NCBI GenBank assembly: GCA_022792175.1
Contig: JAAWAN010000024.1
Span: 1-64,000 of the forward strand
Direction of reading: 5' to 3'
Source: Provencibacterium sp.
GTDB lineage: Bacteria > Bacillota > Clostridia > Oscillospirales > Ruminococcaceae
DNA length: 64,000 nucleotides
Positions 15,588 through 24,545 of this stretch are shown piece by piece. Each line of letters begins with the position of its first letter. Position 1 is the stretch's first letter. The position numbers and the translations under genes are program-made. The notes below the pieces were generated by a model. That model had not been told where the DNA came from, made no database searches, and was given only the letters and a program-made list of their open reading frames with translations.

Positions 15588-16427
15588 GTGAACGAGCTGG
15601 AGCTTTTTACAAAAAAGCAGGATTTCCTCGTCTGCGTGGATTCAGATGGCTGCGCAATGGATACGATGGACTGCAAGCATATCCATTGCTTTGGGCCCTG
15701 CGCCATCAGCGAATGGGAGCTGCAGGAGCAGCAGAAGGAGATTCTGGACTATTGGAACCAGGTGAACCTCTATACGATGACCCGGGGCATCAACCGTTTT
15801 CTGGCGCTGGAAAAGGTGCTGGAATGGGTAGATGCCACTTATATGCCGATAGAGGGCCTTTCGACATTTTCCGCCTGGGTGAAGGGGGCGAAGGAGCTTT
15901 CCAACGCGGCCGTAAAAGCACAGTATGAGAAAACGGGGGAGCCGTTTTTTAAAAAGGCCCTCTGCTGGTCGCAGGCGGTAAATAAGGCGATTGGCGAGCT
16001 GCCCGAGGAGCTGAAAAAGCCGTTTGAGGGCGTCCGGCAGGGATTGGAGGCGGTGCATGCGCAGGCGGATGTGGCCATCGTTTCCTCTGCCAACCGGGAG
16101 GCGGTTTTAGAGGAATGGGAGCGCTTTGCGCTCATGGATTCGGTGGATATCTGCCTGACGCAGAGCGATGGGAGCAAGGCCCATTGCATCGGCGAAATGC
16201 TGAAGAAGGGCTATGCCCCTGAGCACGTGCTGATGGTGGGGGACGCGCCGGGCGACCAGAAGGCGGCGGAGAAAAACGGCGTTTTCTACTATCCCATTCT
16301 GGTGAAGCGGGAGACGGAATCCTGGGAAAATCTGGTAAGTGAGGCGCTTCCCCGTTTTCTGGCGGGCAGCTATGGGGGCGCCTATCAGGCGCAGGTTATC
16401 GAGCGGTTCCTCAAAAACCTCTCCTGA
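15588..16427 (+). CDS. HAD-family hydrolase (phosphatase)
   Basis: This 279-residue protein carries HAD motif I as CVDSDGCAMDTMD near residue 17 and the acidic motif IV as VLMVGDAPGDQKAAEKNGV. A large cap insert separates them. VAIVSSANREAVLEEW supplies motif II with its Ser, and the Lys in SDGSKAHCIG is the motif III lysine. HAD enzymes hydrolyse sugar phosphates through an aspartyl phosphate. GTG at 15588 is chosen because GGGAGG lies seven bases before it; the in-frame ATG at 15573 overlaps that site. It leads a run with TM2, GH3 and GPH transporter genes, so a sugar-phosphate substrate is likely. Confidence 0.8.
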   Translation: MNELELFTKKQDFLVCVDSDGCAMDTMDCKHIHCFGPCAISEWELQEQQKEILDYWNQVNLYTMTRGINRFLALEKVLEWVDATYMPIEGLSTFSAWVKGAKELSNAAVKAQYEKTGEPFFKKALCWSQAVNKAIGELPEELKKPFEGVRQGLEAVHAQADVAIVSSANREAVLEEWERFALMDSVDICLTQSDGSKAHCIGEMLKKGYAPEHVLMVGDAPGDQKAAEKNGVFYYPILVKRETESWENLVSEALPRFLAGSYGGAYQAQVIERFLKNLS

Positions 16428-16446
16428 GCGCGGGAAAGGGGAAAGG

Positions 16447-16821
16447 ATGAAGGACAGACAGCAAAAGCCATCCGGGGATGAGCGGGTGGATCCGATAAAA
16501 ATGGCTGTGCTCGAGCAGGAGCTTATCGACCTGAAAAAGGAGCAGGGGATTTTGCCGAAGGCCACCTGGCGCACCCGGCTGGTCGATTTTCTGACCAGGC
16601 GTACCGCCGGCCCGAGAAGGGTGAGCCGCAGGGCATATATCCTTCTGGCGCTCTGCTGCGGCTGGTTCTGCGGCGCCCACCGGTTTTACAGCGGACACAG
16701 GCTGCTGGGTTTTTTGTATCTCGCTTTCTGCTGGACCGGCATCCCCGTAGCGATGACGCTGATCGATTTAATGGTGGTTCTTCCCATGCCGCCGGATGAG
16801 GAGGGGAAAATTCTGCTGTAG
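16447..16821 (+). CDS. TM2-domain membrane protein
   Basis: A 124-residue protein: a charged N-terminal region to about residue 60, then SRRAYILLALCCGWFCGAHRFY, a glycine-rich turn and a second hydrophobic helix ending MTLIDLMVV. The pattern G-x-x-GAHRFYSGH ... GFLYLAF and the terminal IDLM are diagnostic of TM2 (PF05154). Function of the family is unknown in bacteria. The ATG has AAAGG six bases upstream and follows the HAD stop by 19 bases, suggesting co-transcription. Followed by a GC-rich hairpin around 16850-16922. Confidence 0.8.
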   Translation: MKDRQQKPSGDERVDPIKMAVLEQELIDLKKEQGILPKATWRTRLVDFLTRRTAGPRRVSRRAYILLALCCGWFCGAHRFYSGHRLLGFLYLAFCWTGIPVAMTLIDLMVVLPMPPDEEGKILL

Positions 16822-16965
16822 CAGGAAAAAGCCCCTGCGGCGGATAAAAGCCGGATAAATGAAGCTGTTGGAAATGCCCGCGCCTTCGGGCGCGGCCGTG
16901 CAGCGGGCGGCGGGCTTTTAAAGCGGGTCTGCTGTTCGCTGCCAATAAAAAAGGAGGGCATGCAT

Positions 16966-18702
16966 ATGGTCAATCTGAAGGAAAAACCGTTTTATCTGAG
17001 CGATGAGGCTGTCGCATGGGTAGAAGAGACCATCGCGTCCATGACGCCGGATGAGAAGGTCGGCCAGCTGTTCGTTCAGATGCGCAAAAGTCTGGATGAG
17101 GCGGTGATTAAGGATACGCTCGCGCGCTACCACCAGGGCGGCCTGCGCTGGCAGGGCGGCGACCGGAATCAGGTTTATAACCAGAACAAAACCTATCAGG
17201 ATAACTCCAAAATCCCGCTGCTCATCGCCGCCAACTGCGACAACGGCGGGGATGGGTGCCTGAGCGAGGGCACCTTTGTGGCAACGGCTGCAGAGGCGGC
17301 CGCGGGCGAAGGCACGAAAACGGCCTATGATATCGGCTATGTGGCCGGACGGGAGGCCTCGAGCGTTGGGGTCAACTGGATGTTTAACCCCTGCGCGGAT
17401 ATCTTTATGAACTGGCGCAACACCATCGTCAACACCCGCTCGTTCGGCGACAATGCCGAGCGGGTGACCGAAAATATCCGCGCGTTTATCAACGGTATTC
17501 ATCAGAGCAATGTTGCCTGCTGCTGCAAGCATTTCCCCGGAGACGGCGTTGAGGAGCGCGACCAGCACCTGGTGCTCGGCGTCAACGACCTGAGCGCCGA
17601 AGAGTGGGATAACTCCTTCCGCAAAGTCTATCAGACGATGATTGACGAGGGGCTCGAAAGCATTATGGTCGGGCATATCGCCCTGCCGGAGATGAGCCGC
17701 AAGCTGCGTCCCGGCATTGCCGATGCGGATATTATGCCGGCCACCCTGGCCCCCGAACTGCTCACCGACCTGCTGCGCGGCGAGATGGGCTTCAACGGCG
17801 TCGTCATTACCGACGCTTCCCATATGGCGGGCATCGCCTGCATGGAAAAGCGGGAGATAGCGGTTCCCAAGGCGATTGCCAGCGGCTGCGATATGTTCCT
17901 GTTTTCCAACGACCCCGAGGAGGACTTCCAGTATATGAAAGCGGGCATTGAAAAGGGCATTATCAGCGCTGAGCGGCTGGATGATGCACTGCACCGCATT
18001 CTCGGCCTCAAGGCCCGGCTGGGGCTCTATCAGAAGGAAAAGGTCACCCCCGCGCCGGAGGTGAAGGAACAGGTCGTCGGCTGCGAGGAGCATCTCCGGC
18101 TGGCCGAGGAGGCGGCCGAGCGCTGCATCACCCTCGTGAAGGATACCCGGCACAACCTGCCGATTGATCCTGCGGTCAAAAAGCGGGCGCGGCTGGTTTT
18201 CATCCAGTCCACCCCCACCAGCAAGGGCTATAAAGGCGATCCGGTCAGGCAGGTCGTCGTCGAGGAGCTCGAGCGCGCCGGGTTTACGGTGGATGTGGCC
18301 CCCAACTTCCATGACCTGGAGGTGAGCGAGGGGGTCCGTCCCGAAAACATGATGACGATGATGAACTGCGGCAGCATGGCGGACTTCGCCGCCAAATATG
18401 ACGTTGTCTTTTTAGTGCTCAACATCAAGGGGTATGCGCAGGAGAACAATGTCCGGCTGCGCTGGAGCTGCAACCATTCGAGCGAGCTGCCCTGGTATGT
18501 GACCGAGGTCCCGACAGTGGGCATCAGCTTAAACTACACCAACCACCTGATTGATGTGCCGCAGGTGCATGCCTTTGTCAACGCTTACGGCAACACCCGC
18601 ACCAGCATCCGCACGGCAATTGAAAAAATCTGCGGGCGCAGCGAGTTCAAAGGAAAGGCCAGCGAGACGGTATTCTGCGGCAAGTGGGATACCCGCCTGT
18701 AA
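16966..18702 (+). CDS. Glycoside hydrolase family 3, beta-N-acetylhexosaminidase-like
   Basis: A 578-residue cytosolic enzyme. The first ~340 residues are the GH3 TIM barrel: MTPDEKVGQLF, FNPCADIF, RSFGDNAERVTE, and KHFPGDGVEERDQH. The Asp-x-His of this last motif is the NagZ-type general acid/base dyad. VVITDASHMAG holds the nucleophile Asp. The C-terminal region is an alpha/beta sandwich domain with HNLPIDPAVKK. This places it with N-acetylhexosaminidases and not with beta-glucosidases, though substrate may differ. ATG at 16966 is eight bases from AGGAGG; the ATG at 16960 is too close. With the GPH transporter downstream it probably acts on an imported glycoside. Confidence 0.87.
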   Translation: MVNLKEKPFYLSDEAVAWVEETIASMTPDEKVGQLFVQMRKSLDEAVIKDTLARYHQGGLRWQGGDRNQVYNQNKTYQDNSKIPLLIAANCDNGGDGCLSEGTFVATAAEAAAGEGTKTAYDIGYVAGREASSVGVNWMFNPCADIFMNWRNTIVNTRSFGDNAERVTENIRAFINGIHQSNVACCCKHFPGDGVEERDQHLVLGVNDLSAEEWDNSFRKVYQTMIDEGLESIMVGHIALPEMSRKLRPGIADADIMPATLAPELLTDLLRGEMGFNGVVITDASHMAGIACMEKREIAVPKAIASGCDMFLFSNDPEEDFQYMKAGIEKGIISAERLDDALHRILGLKARLGLYQKEKVTPAPEVKEQVVGCEEHLRLAEEAAERCITLVKDTRHNLPIDPAVKKRARLVFIQSTPTSKGYKGDPVRQVVVEELERAGFTVDVAPNFHDLEVSEGVRPENMMTMMNCGSMADFAAKYDVVFLVLNIKGYAQENNVRLRWSCNHSSELPWYVTEVPTVGISLNYTNHLIDVPQVHAFVNAYGNTRTSIRTAIEKICGRSEFKGKASETVFCGKWDTRL

Positions 18703-18720
18703 GCAGGGACCTGTAGCGAA

Positions 18721-18825
18721 AAGTATAGGTTTAATAACGGCGGCTTAAAAGGGAAAAAGCGGCTGTTTTCCCCCGAAAAATCGGGGAAAACAGCCGCCCG
18801 AAGGCCAGTTATGAATCCTATACTT
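18721..18825. repeat. Nested inverted repeat before the GPH transporter
   Basis: Outer arms AAGTATAGGTTTAATAAC (18721-18738) and GTTATGAATCCTATACTT (18808-18825) pair at 16 of 18 positions. Inside is a strong hairpin, GCGGCTGTTTTCCCC (from 18759) with its inverse ending at 18797. The run of A before the inner stem makes it a terminator only for the minus strand, where no gene needs one. It could be a small mobile palindrome or the folded leader of the transporter mRNA. Confidence 0.7.
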
Positions 18826-18846
18826 ATCAGAAAGGAGTTTTTGTGA

Positions 18847-20463
18847 ATGGGAAAGAAGCTTTCCGATGAAAATGGCGTTCATCGCGCCAAGCTTTGGGAA
18901 ATCGGTTTCTATGCACTGAACAACACCTCTACCAATACATACATGATGCTGGTGGGCTCCATCTCCTACTTCCTGATCGGCATTGTGGGCGTCGGCGTGG
19001 TTCTGGCCGGCTCGATTGTCACCATCATGCGCGTGTGGGACGGGGTGACCGATCCGTTTGTCGGCTATGTTGTGGACAAGACGAACGGAAAGTTCGGCAA
19101 AAACCGGCCGTTCATCGTTATCGGCCAGGTGATTATGTTCTTCTCCACCCTGCTGATGTTCCGGGCAATCCCCTCCATCCCCACCGGGGGACGCTTTATC
19201 GCCTTTATTATCATCTATGCGGTGTATATCATCGGCTACACCTGTCAGTGCGTTGTCACCAAGTCGGCGCAGAGCTGCCTGACGAACGACCCGAAGCAGC
19301 GTCCGGTCTTCTCGATGTTCGATGCGGTTTATAACATCGCGCTGATGAGCCTGTTCCACCCGGTCTTTCTCTCGAGCGTGCTCGTTCCGAGGTTCACCAT
19401 TTCCACTGCCAATGCGGCCGATAAGATTACTGCGCTCATTGCGCAGAACCCGAACCTCGCCAATGTCATGACCACCGGCGAAAACGGCGTTCAGACCCTC
19501 TCCGCTTTCTATAACCCGGAGATGTGGACCTTCATGCAGCTGGTCTATGCCGGGATTTCGGTTGTCTTTGCCGCATTGGCCATTGTCGGTCTCTGGCGCA
19601 AGGACCGGCTGGAATACTTTGGCACCGGCAAGGTCGTAAAGGTCGGCTTTAAGGACTATGGGGATGTGCTCGCGCACAACCGTGCTATTCAGATGCTGGT
19701 CGTTGCGGCGAGCAGCGACAAGCTGGCCATGCAGTGCACCTCTAACTCGACCGTTACTATCTGCCTGTTCGGCATCATCTGCGGCAACTATGCCTTCAGC
19801 GCCTCCAGCTCGGCTATTACCAGTATTCCGATTATGCTCTTCTCGATTTTCGGTATCGGCTATATCGCCCGCTACCTCGGGCAGAAGAAGTGCCTGGTCA
19901 TCGGCTCGATGGGCGCCGTCGTCAGCGCGGTTGTCATGGCGCTGATGCTCATCTTCGGCAATCCCTCGAGCATGATGCTGCCCACCTTCTCGCTCACCAA
20001 GCTCTCTACCTGGGGCAGTCTCTTCTCTGCGAGCTCCTGGAGCTTTTTCGGCGTTGCCTATGTTCTGCTGTATATTCTGATGAAGGGCTTCTCCAACCTG
20101 AGCGGCAATATCGTTATCCCGATGACGGCGGACTGCGCGGACTACGAGACCTACAGAAGCGGCCGCTATGTGCCCGGCCTGATGGGCACCCTCTTCAGCT
20201 TTGTGGATAAGCTGATTTCCTCTTTGGGCGCTACGCTGGTGTCGGTTATTTTCGCAATTATCGGCTTTAAAACGGCGCTGCCCACACTGGAAACCCCCTT
20301 TAGCGGCTCCATTCTGGCGGCGACGCTCATCTGCTTCCTCGGCATGCCGGTTATCGGCTGGATTCTGAACCTTGTTGCGATGAAGTTCTATCCGCTGACC
20401 AAAGAGAAGATGACCGAGATCCAGGGCGAAATCGCCCGCATCAAGGCGCAGGCCAACGCATAA
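18847..20463 (+). CDS. GPH-family glycoside-cation symporter (MFS)
   Basis: A 538-residue membrane protein with about twelve hydrophobic segments. Near the N-terminus, RVWDGVTDPFVGYVVDKTNGKFGKNRPF is split over two motifs (DGVTDPFVGYVVDKT and GKNRPF) that mark the glycoside-pentoside-hexuronide symporters such as MelB, YicJ and XynB. NIVIPMTADCADYETYRSGRY after helix 10 is the matching late motif. It imports glycosides with Na+ or H+. AAAGGAG precedes the ATG. The neighbouring GH3 enzyme is the likely consumer of its substrate. A loop of about 60 residues between helices 6 and 7 region is longer than in MelB. Confidence 0.9.
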   Translation: MGKKLSDENGVHRAKLWEIGFYALNNTSTNTYMMLVGSISYFLIGIVGVGVVLAGSIVTIMRVWDGVTDPFVGYVVDKTNGKFGKNRPFIVIGQVIMFFSTLLMFRAIPSIPTGGRFIAFIIIYAVYIIGYTCQCVVTKSAQSCLTNDPKQRPVFSMFDAVYNIALMSLFHPVFLSSVLVPRFTISTANAADKITALIAQNPNLANVMTTGENGVQTLSAFYNPEMWTFMQLVYAGISVVFAALAIVGLWRKDRLEYFGTGKVVKVGFKDYGDVLAHNRAIQMLVVAASSDKLAMQCTSNSTVTICLFGIICGNYAFSASSSAITSIPIMLFSIFGIGYIARYLGQKKCLVIGSMGAVVSAVVMALMLIFGNPSSMMLPTFSLTKLSTWGSLFSASSWSFFGVAYVLLYILMKGFSNLSGNIVIPMTADCADYETYRSGRYVPGLMGTLFSFVDKLISSLGATLVSVIFAIIGFKTALPTLETPFSGSILAATLICFLGMPVIGWILNLVAMKFYPLTKEKMTEIQGEIARIKAQANA

Positions 20464-20515
20464 GCGGCCTTTGGAGCCATCCTTTCCCGGCTGGGACGGC
20501 CGGTGATATTTAAGG

Positions 20516-20560
20516 AAGTCCCTCCCAAAAGGCACCGCCTTTTGGGAGGGACTTCTTTTG
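20516..20560 (+). terminator. Terminator after the GPH transporter
   Basis: Perfect 18-bp stem AAGTCCCTCCCAAAAGGC with its inverse (20537-20554), followed by TCTTTT. Confidence 0.92.
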
Positions 20561-20656
20561 CGCATCAGCAGGTCTGTGCCTTTTCGGGTGTGCCGCCTTC
20601 TCCGGCCCGGAAAAGATGTGGCCGGGCAGAGTATCCTGCGGCAGAGGAGAGGGCGC

Positions 20657-20702
20657 TTGACAGACAGGCAACTTGTTGCTATACTCAAAAGCGCAACAAG
20701 TT
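20657..20702 (+). promoter_or_regulatory. Promoter and operator of the MarR-flavodoxin unit
   Basis: TTGACA (20657-20662), 17-base spacer, TATACT (20680-20685). A 10-bp perfect inverted repeat, AACTTGTTGC (20670-20679) and GCAACAAGTT (20693-20702), brackets the -10 box. The downstream MarR protein is the obvious ligand, giving autorepression. Confidence 0.8.
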
Positions 20703-20723
20703 ACCTATAAAAAGGAGGATGGA

Positions 20724-21206
20724 ATGAAACCGGAGGATTTCATCATCAGATTTTCGGATACAACGGAAAACCGGAGAAAAGCGATTTTCAACACCCTGTT
20801 TATTGCCGGAAACAGGCTGCAGACGCTTTTTGATAGGCGCATTCCGGAGATATCGCTCAAGCAGTTTATGCTGCTCTCGGCGCTCAGGCAGTCGCCGGAG
20901 CCGCTGAGCTTTACTCAGCTGGGGACTCTGCTGGGCTGCTCGAGACAGAATATCAGGAAACTGGCGGAGGCTTTGAGAAAAAAAGACTTTGTTGTGATCC
21001 GGCAAAGCCCTCAGGATATGCGCGCCCTGTGCGTTTGCCCCACAGAAAAGGTAAAACGCTATTTTGAAAACGACTTTGCACAGCACGAAAGACAGCTGGC
21101 CTATCTTTTTGAAGTCTATACGGAGGAGGAGATAAAAACGCTTTTCCTGCTTTTATCGAGACTGTATGCAGGAATAGAACAGCTGGAAAAGAAGGCCAGC
21201 TTATGA
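20724..21206 (+). CDS. MarR-family transcriptional regulator
   Basis: 160 residues with a central winged helix: LKQFMLLSALRQSPEPLSF, then TQLGTLLGCSRQNIRKLAEAL as recognition unit and KDFVVIRQSPQDMRALCVC as the wing. N- and C-terminal helices (TEEEIKTLFLLLSRLYAGIEQLEKK) would form the dimer. MarR proteins are repressors released by small ligands or oxidation. The ATG at 20724 lies after AGGAGG; the open frame upstream runs through the promoter. The flavodoxin gene 140 bases downstream is the likely regulated partner. Confidence 0.85.
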   Translation: MKPEDFIIRFSDTTENRRKAIFNTLFIAGNRLQTLFDRRIPEISLKQFMLLSALRQSPEPLSFTQLGTLLGCSRQNIRKLAEALRKKDFVVIRQSPQDMRALCVCPTEKVKRYFENDFAQHERQLAYLFEVYTEEEIKTLFLLLSRLYAGIEQLEKKASL

Positions 21207-21346
21207 AAAAAGCGGGAAGCCCCATATTTTTAGGCGAAGGGAAAGCTTCCCGGACGCGGCTGAAAAAAGAGGAGAGGCAGAAGCTATGACTGCATCGGAA
21301 AAGAGACCGCGGAGGAGAGACGGGGAAAGAAGGAAGGGGTTGCAGG

Positions 21347-21868
21347 ATGAAGACCATCGTCATTTATACCTCCCAGACAGGCTTTACAAGGCGCTATGCG
21401 CAGTGGATAGCGCAGGCGGCGAAAGCGGACTGTCTAAAGCTGGCGGCCGCGAAAAAGAAAGATCTGTCGGTCTATGAAGCGATTATCTTTGGAGGCTGGG
21501 CCTGCGCGGGCAGCATTCATAAAATCCGCTGGTTCAAGGAAAATATGGAGAAATGGGCGGGCAAACGGCTGATTGTTTTCTGCGTCGGCGCAAGCCCGCT
21601 GGAAAGTCCGGAGGTAAAGCCGGCTCTTGAAGGGAATTTTAATGAGCGGCAGCGGGAAAGAGTCGGCTTATTTTACTGCCCGGGCGGGCTTTGCTATGAA
21701 AAAATGCCGCTGCTCTCTAAGGCGATGATGCGCATGTTTATAAAAATGCTGCAGGCAAAAAAGGATAAAACTGCACAGGAGCAGGAGAGTCTAAGGGCGC
21801 TTTCCTCCTCCTACGACCTTTCGGATAAAAAATATATCGAGCCGATTTTGCGCTGCCTGAAAGGGTAG
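21347..21868 (+). CDS. Flavodoxin-domain protein (flavodoxin_5/HemG-like)
   Basis: 173 residues beginning MKTIVIYTSQTGFTRRYAQW, the phosphate-binding loop of flavodoxins (T/S-x-T-G-x-T-x). YEAIIFGGWACAGSIHKI and LIVFCVGASPLESPEV supply the other FMN loops. YCPGGLCYEKMPLLSKAMMRMF is typical of the flavodoxin_5 group, which includes protoporphyrinogen oxidase HemG-like proteins and many uncharacterised clostridial redox proteins. It may accept electrons in a stress response controlled by the upstream MarR protein. GTTGCAGGATG gives a modest ribosome site. Confidence 0.8.
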   Translation: MKTIVIYTSQTGFTRRYAQWIAQAAKADCLKLAAAKKKDLSVYEAIIFGGWACAGSIHKIRWFKENMEKWAGKRLIVFCVGASPLESPEVKPALEGNFNERQRERVGLFYCPGGLCYEKMPLLSKAMMRMFIKMLQAKKDKTAQEQESLRALSSSYDLSDKKYIEPILRCLKG

Positions 21869-22152
21869 CGGATGGCCGCTTTGGCCGTCTTTAACCCTTC
21901 CGCTTTAAAGGGCCGGAGGAAGGGCAGGGGACTTCTGAAACCCTGCCGGGCCGAAAACGCGGAGGAGAAAATTCCGCGGGGGAGCTGCCCCGAAAATCGG
22001 GATATTGCCGTCCGCCTCTGCATAATCTCCTTATTGGAGAGATGGGGGGCCATGGCCCTGCAGGGAATCACCAAAAAGAGAACGAAAAAAGGAATCTGTC
22101 TCTATATAATATACATTTGTCATTTTGAGAAAAACAAAATTGCGGAAATCCA

Positions 22153-22181
22153 TTGACTTCTGCCCTTTTGCCTCATATAAT
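22153..22181 (+). promoter_or_regulatory. serC-serA promoter
   Basis: TTGACT (22153-22158), 17 bases, TATAAT (22176-22181). The rest of the gap 21869-22152 has no believable gene; the leader of about 75 bases is too short for a T-box. Confidence 0.8.
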
Positions 22182-22260
22182 GAAGATATCTTTATTCCGG
22201 TAAAGCGGGCTTGTCCCCTTTCCGGGCGCGATTAAATTTTTACAGGAGGCATTTAATTTC

Positions 22261-23343
22261 ATGGCCAGAGTATATAACTTCTCTGCAGGACCCTCCATGC
22301 TGCCCGAGCCGGTGCTGCGGCAGGCGGAGGAAGAGATGCTCGATTATCATGGCTGCGGCCAGTCGGTGATGGAGATGAGCCATCGCTCCAGCCAGTATGA
22401 GGAGATCATCGGCGGATGCGAAAGCCTGCTGCGCCAGACGATGCAGATTCCCGATGATTATGATGTGCTGTTTTTGCAGGGGGGCGCCTCCAGCCAGTTT
22501 GCCATGGTGCCGATGAACCTCAAAAAAAACGGGCGCGCCGATTTTGTGCTGACCGGCCAGTGGGCGAAAAAGGCCTACAGCGAGGGGAAAAAGTTCCTTT
22601 CGGCGCATGCGGTTGCCGACTCTTCTGATAAAACCTTCACCTATATTCCGAAGCTTTCTTTGGAAACCTTCGACCCACAGGCGGACTATTTCCATATCTG
22701 CTACAACAACACCATCTATGGCACCCGCTTTCATGAGCTGCCGGATACTGGCAGGGTGCCGCTGGTGGCGGATATGTCCAGCTGCATTCTCAGCGAGCCG
22801 GTGGATGTGAGCCGCTTCGGGCTCATCTATGCGGGCGCGCAGAAGAATATGGGCCCGGCCGGGCTGACGGTCGTCATCATCCGCAAGGAGCTTGTCGGCA
22901 ACGCCGGGCCGGAGGTTCCGACGATGTTTGACTACAAGACCCATGCGGACAACGGTTCAATGTATAATACCCCGCCCTGCTATGCCATCTATATCTGCAA
23001 GCTGGTGCTCGAATGGATCCGCGATAAAATGGGCGGGCTTTCCGGCATGAAGGAATATAATGAGAAAAAGGCAAAGCTTTTCTATGATTGCCTCGACCGG
23101 TCGCAGCTGTTTAAGGGAACAGTGGAGCCCGCCGACCGCTCGCTGATGAACATCCCCTTTATCACCGGCTCGGATGAACTCAACAAAAAGTTTATTAAAG
23201 AGGCGGAGGCTGCCGGCTTTGTCAACCTCAAGGGCCACCGGACGGTGGGCGGCATGCGCGCCTCCATCTATAACGCCATGCCGATAGAGGGCGTGGAGAA
23301 GCTCTGCGCGTTTATGAAGGAATTTGAAGCGAAAAACGCTTAA
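22261..23343 (+). CDS. serC: Phosphoserine aminotransferase
   Basis: A 360-residue class V PLP enzyme that transfers an amino group from glutamate to 3-phosphohydroxypyruvate. It opens with VYNFSAGPSMLPEPVL, has GGASSQFAMVPMNL, and DMSSCILSEP. YAGAQKNMGPAGLTVVII carries the PLP lysine. The C-terminal GHRTVGGMRASIYNAMP closes the active site. GGAGG is eleven bases from the ATG. serA follows after 11 bases, so the first two steps of serine synthesis from glycolysis are one operon; no serB-type phosphatase is adjacent. Confidence 0.97.
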   Translation: MARVYNFSAGPSMLPEPVLRQAEEEMLDYHGCGQSVMEMSHRSSQYEEIIGGCESLLRQTMQIPDDYDVLFLQGGASSQFAMVPMNLKKNGRADFVLTGQWAKKAYSEGKKFLSAHAVADSSDKTFTYIPKLSLETFDPQADYFHICYNNTIYGTRFHELPDTGRVPLVADMSSCILSEPVDVSRFGLIYAGAQKNMGPAGLTVVIIRKELVGNAGPEVPTMFDYKTHADNGSMYNTPPCYAIYICKLVLEWIRDKMGGLSGMKEYNEKKAKLFYDCLDRSQLFKGTVEPADRSLMNIPFITGSDELNKKFIKEAEAAGFVNLKGHRTVGGMRASIYNAMPIEGVEKLCAFMKEFEAKNA

Positions 23344-23354
23344 GGAGGCGCCCC

Positions 23355-24518
23355 ATGTATCAGATTAAGCTGCTCAATAAAATCTCACCCTCGGGGCTGG
23401 ATGTTTTCCCCAAGGGGCAGTATGCCTATTCCGAGGAGTGCCCGGCGCCCGATGCGATTGTGGTGCGCTCGGCCAAGATGCACGACTATGCCCTGGAGCC
23501 CTCTCTTCGCGCCATTGCCCGCGCCGGGGCAGGGGTCAACAACATCCCGATCGAGCGCTGCAGCGAAAAGGGCGTTGTGGTTTTCAATACGCCGGGGGCC
23601 AATGCCAACGCCGTTAAGGAGCTGACGATGACCGGCCTGCTGCTCTCTGCGCGCAAGGTGGTTCCTGCCATCCGCTGGCTGGATACTCTTAAGGAGGAGG
23701 GGGAGGCGGTGCCTGCCCTCGTCGAAAAGGGCAAGGGCAAGTTTGCAGGCCCCGAGCTCAAGGGGAAAACGCTCGGCGTCATCGGCCTGGGGGCCATCGG
23801 CGTGGATGTGGCGAATACCGCCCGCCATCTCGGCATGAAGGTCTATGGGTATGACCCCTATATGTCCGTTTCGGCCGCCTGGGCCATCTCCCGCGAGATT
23901 AAACATGCCGCCTCGCTGCAGGAGATTTATGAAAACTGTGACTTTATCTCGCTGCATGTGCCGCTCACCCCGGAGACGCGGGGGATGGTGAACACCGAAT
24001 CGATGAATACCATGCGGGCAGGCGTGCGTATTTTAAACTTTGCGCGCGGCGAGCTGTGCGTAAACGAAGACCTGCTTTCTGCCCTTGAGGAGGGCAGGAT
24101 CGGCTGCTATGTGACCGATTTCCCCTCGGCGGAGCTGATCGGCGCCAGAGGGGTTATCGCCATTCCGCATCTGGGCGCTTCCACCCCCGAATCGGAGGAT
24201 AACTGCGCGCGCATGGCGGCGCAGGAGCTGTGCGAATATCTGGAAAACGGCAATATCCGCAACTCGGTCAACCTCCCGAACCTGACGATGGAGCGCTCGG
24301 GCAAGGTGCGCGTAGGGGTTATCCACCGCAATATCCCCAACATGATTTCAATGATTGCCCGCGTGTTCTCGGAAAACACCATCAACATCGAGAACATGAC
24401 CAACAAATCGCGCGGGGACTATGCCTATACGGTGGTGGATATCAACAGCGAGCTGCCTGAAAACCTGGCGGCCTCGCTGGAACAGATTGAAGGGGTTATC
24501 CGCGTTTCGGTCTATTAA
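23355..24518 (+). CDS. serA: D-3-phosphoglycerate dehydrogenase
   Basis: A 387-residue NAD-dependent 2-hydroxyacid dehydrogenase. The catalytic region has VFNTPGANANAVKELT, the Rossmann loop GVIGLGAIGVDVANTAR, and the Arg region LNFARGELCV. IPHLGASTPESEDN carries the catalytic His. A C-terminal ACT domain (about residues 315-387: VGVIHRNIPNMISMIARVF, NIENMTNKSRGDYA) suggests serine feedback. It is the short form lacking the intervening domain. It is downstream of serC with a GGAGGCGCC site. Confidence 0.97.
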   Translation: MYQIKLLNKISPSGLDVFPKGQYAYSEECPAPDAIVVRSAKMHDYALEPSLRAIARAGAGVNNIPIERCSEKGVVVFNTPGANANAVKELTMTGLLLSARKVVPAIRWLDTLKEEGEAVPALVEKGKGKFAGPELKGKTLGVIGLGAIGVDVANTARHLGMKVYGYDPYMSVSAAWAISREIKHAASLQEIYENCDFISLHVPLTPETRGMVNTESMNTMRAGVRILNFARGELCVNEDLLSALEEGRIGCYVTDFPSAELIGARGVIAIPHLGASTPESEDNCARMAAQELCEYLENGNIRNSVNLPNLTMERSGKVRVGVIHRNIPNMISMIARVFSENTINIENMTNKSRGDYAYTVVDINSELPENLAASLEQIEGVIRVSVY

Positions 24519-24545
24519 ACCCTCTCTTTGCTCTATCATATAAAA

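Noticed and set aside
16918..18312. 464-codon minus-strand frame
   Set aside because: Antisense to the GH3 gene with its catalytic motifs.
18745..20688. 647-codon minus-strand frame rich in His, Asp, Asn
   Set aside because: Mirror of the GPH transporter's hydrophobic codons; crosses a terminator and a promoter.
21872..22156. 94-codon frame before serC
   Set aside because: Atypical composition, runs into the serC promoter, no ribosome site.
22182..22260. T-box or serine-responsive leader before serC
   Set aside because: Leader is about 75 bases with no T-box sequence or terminator.
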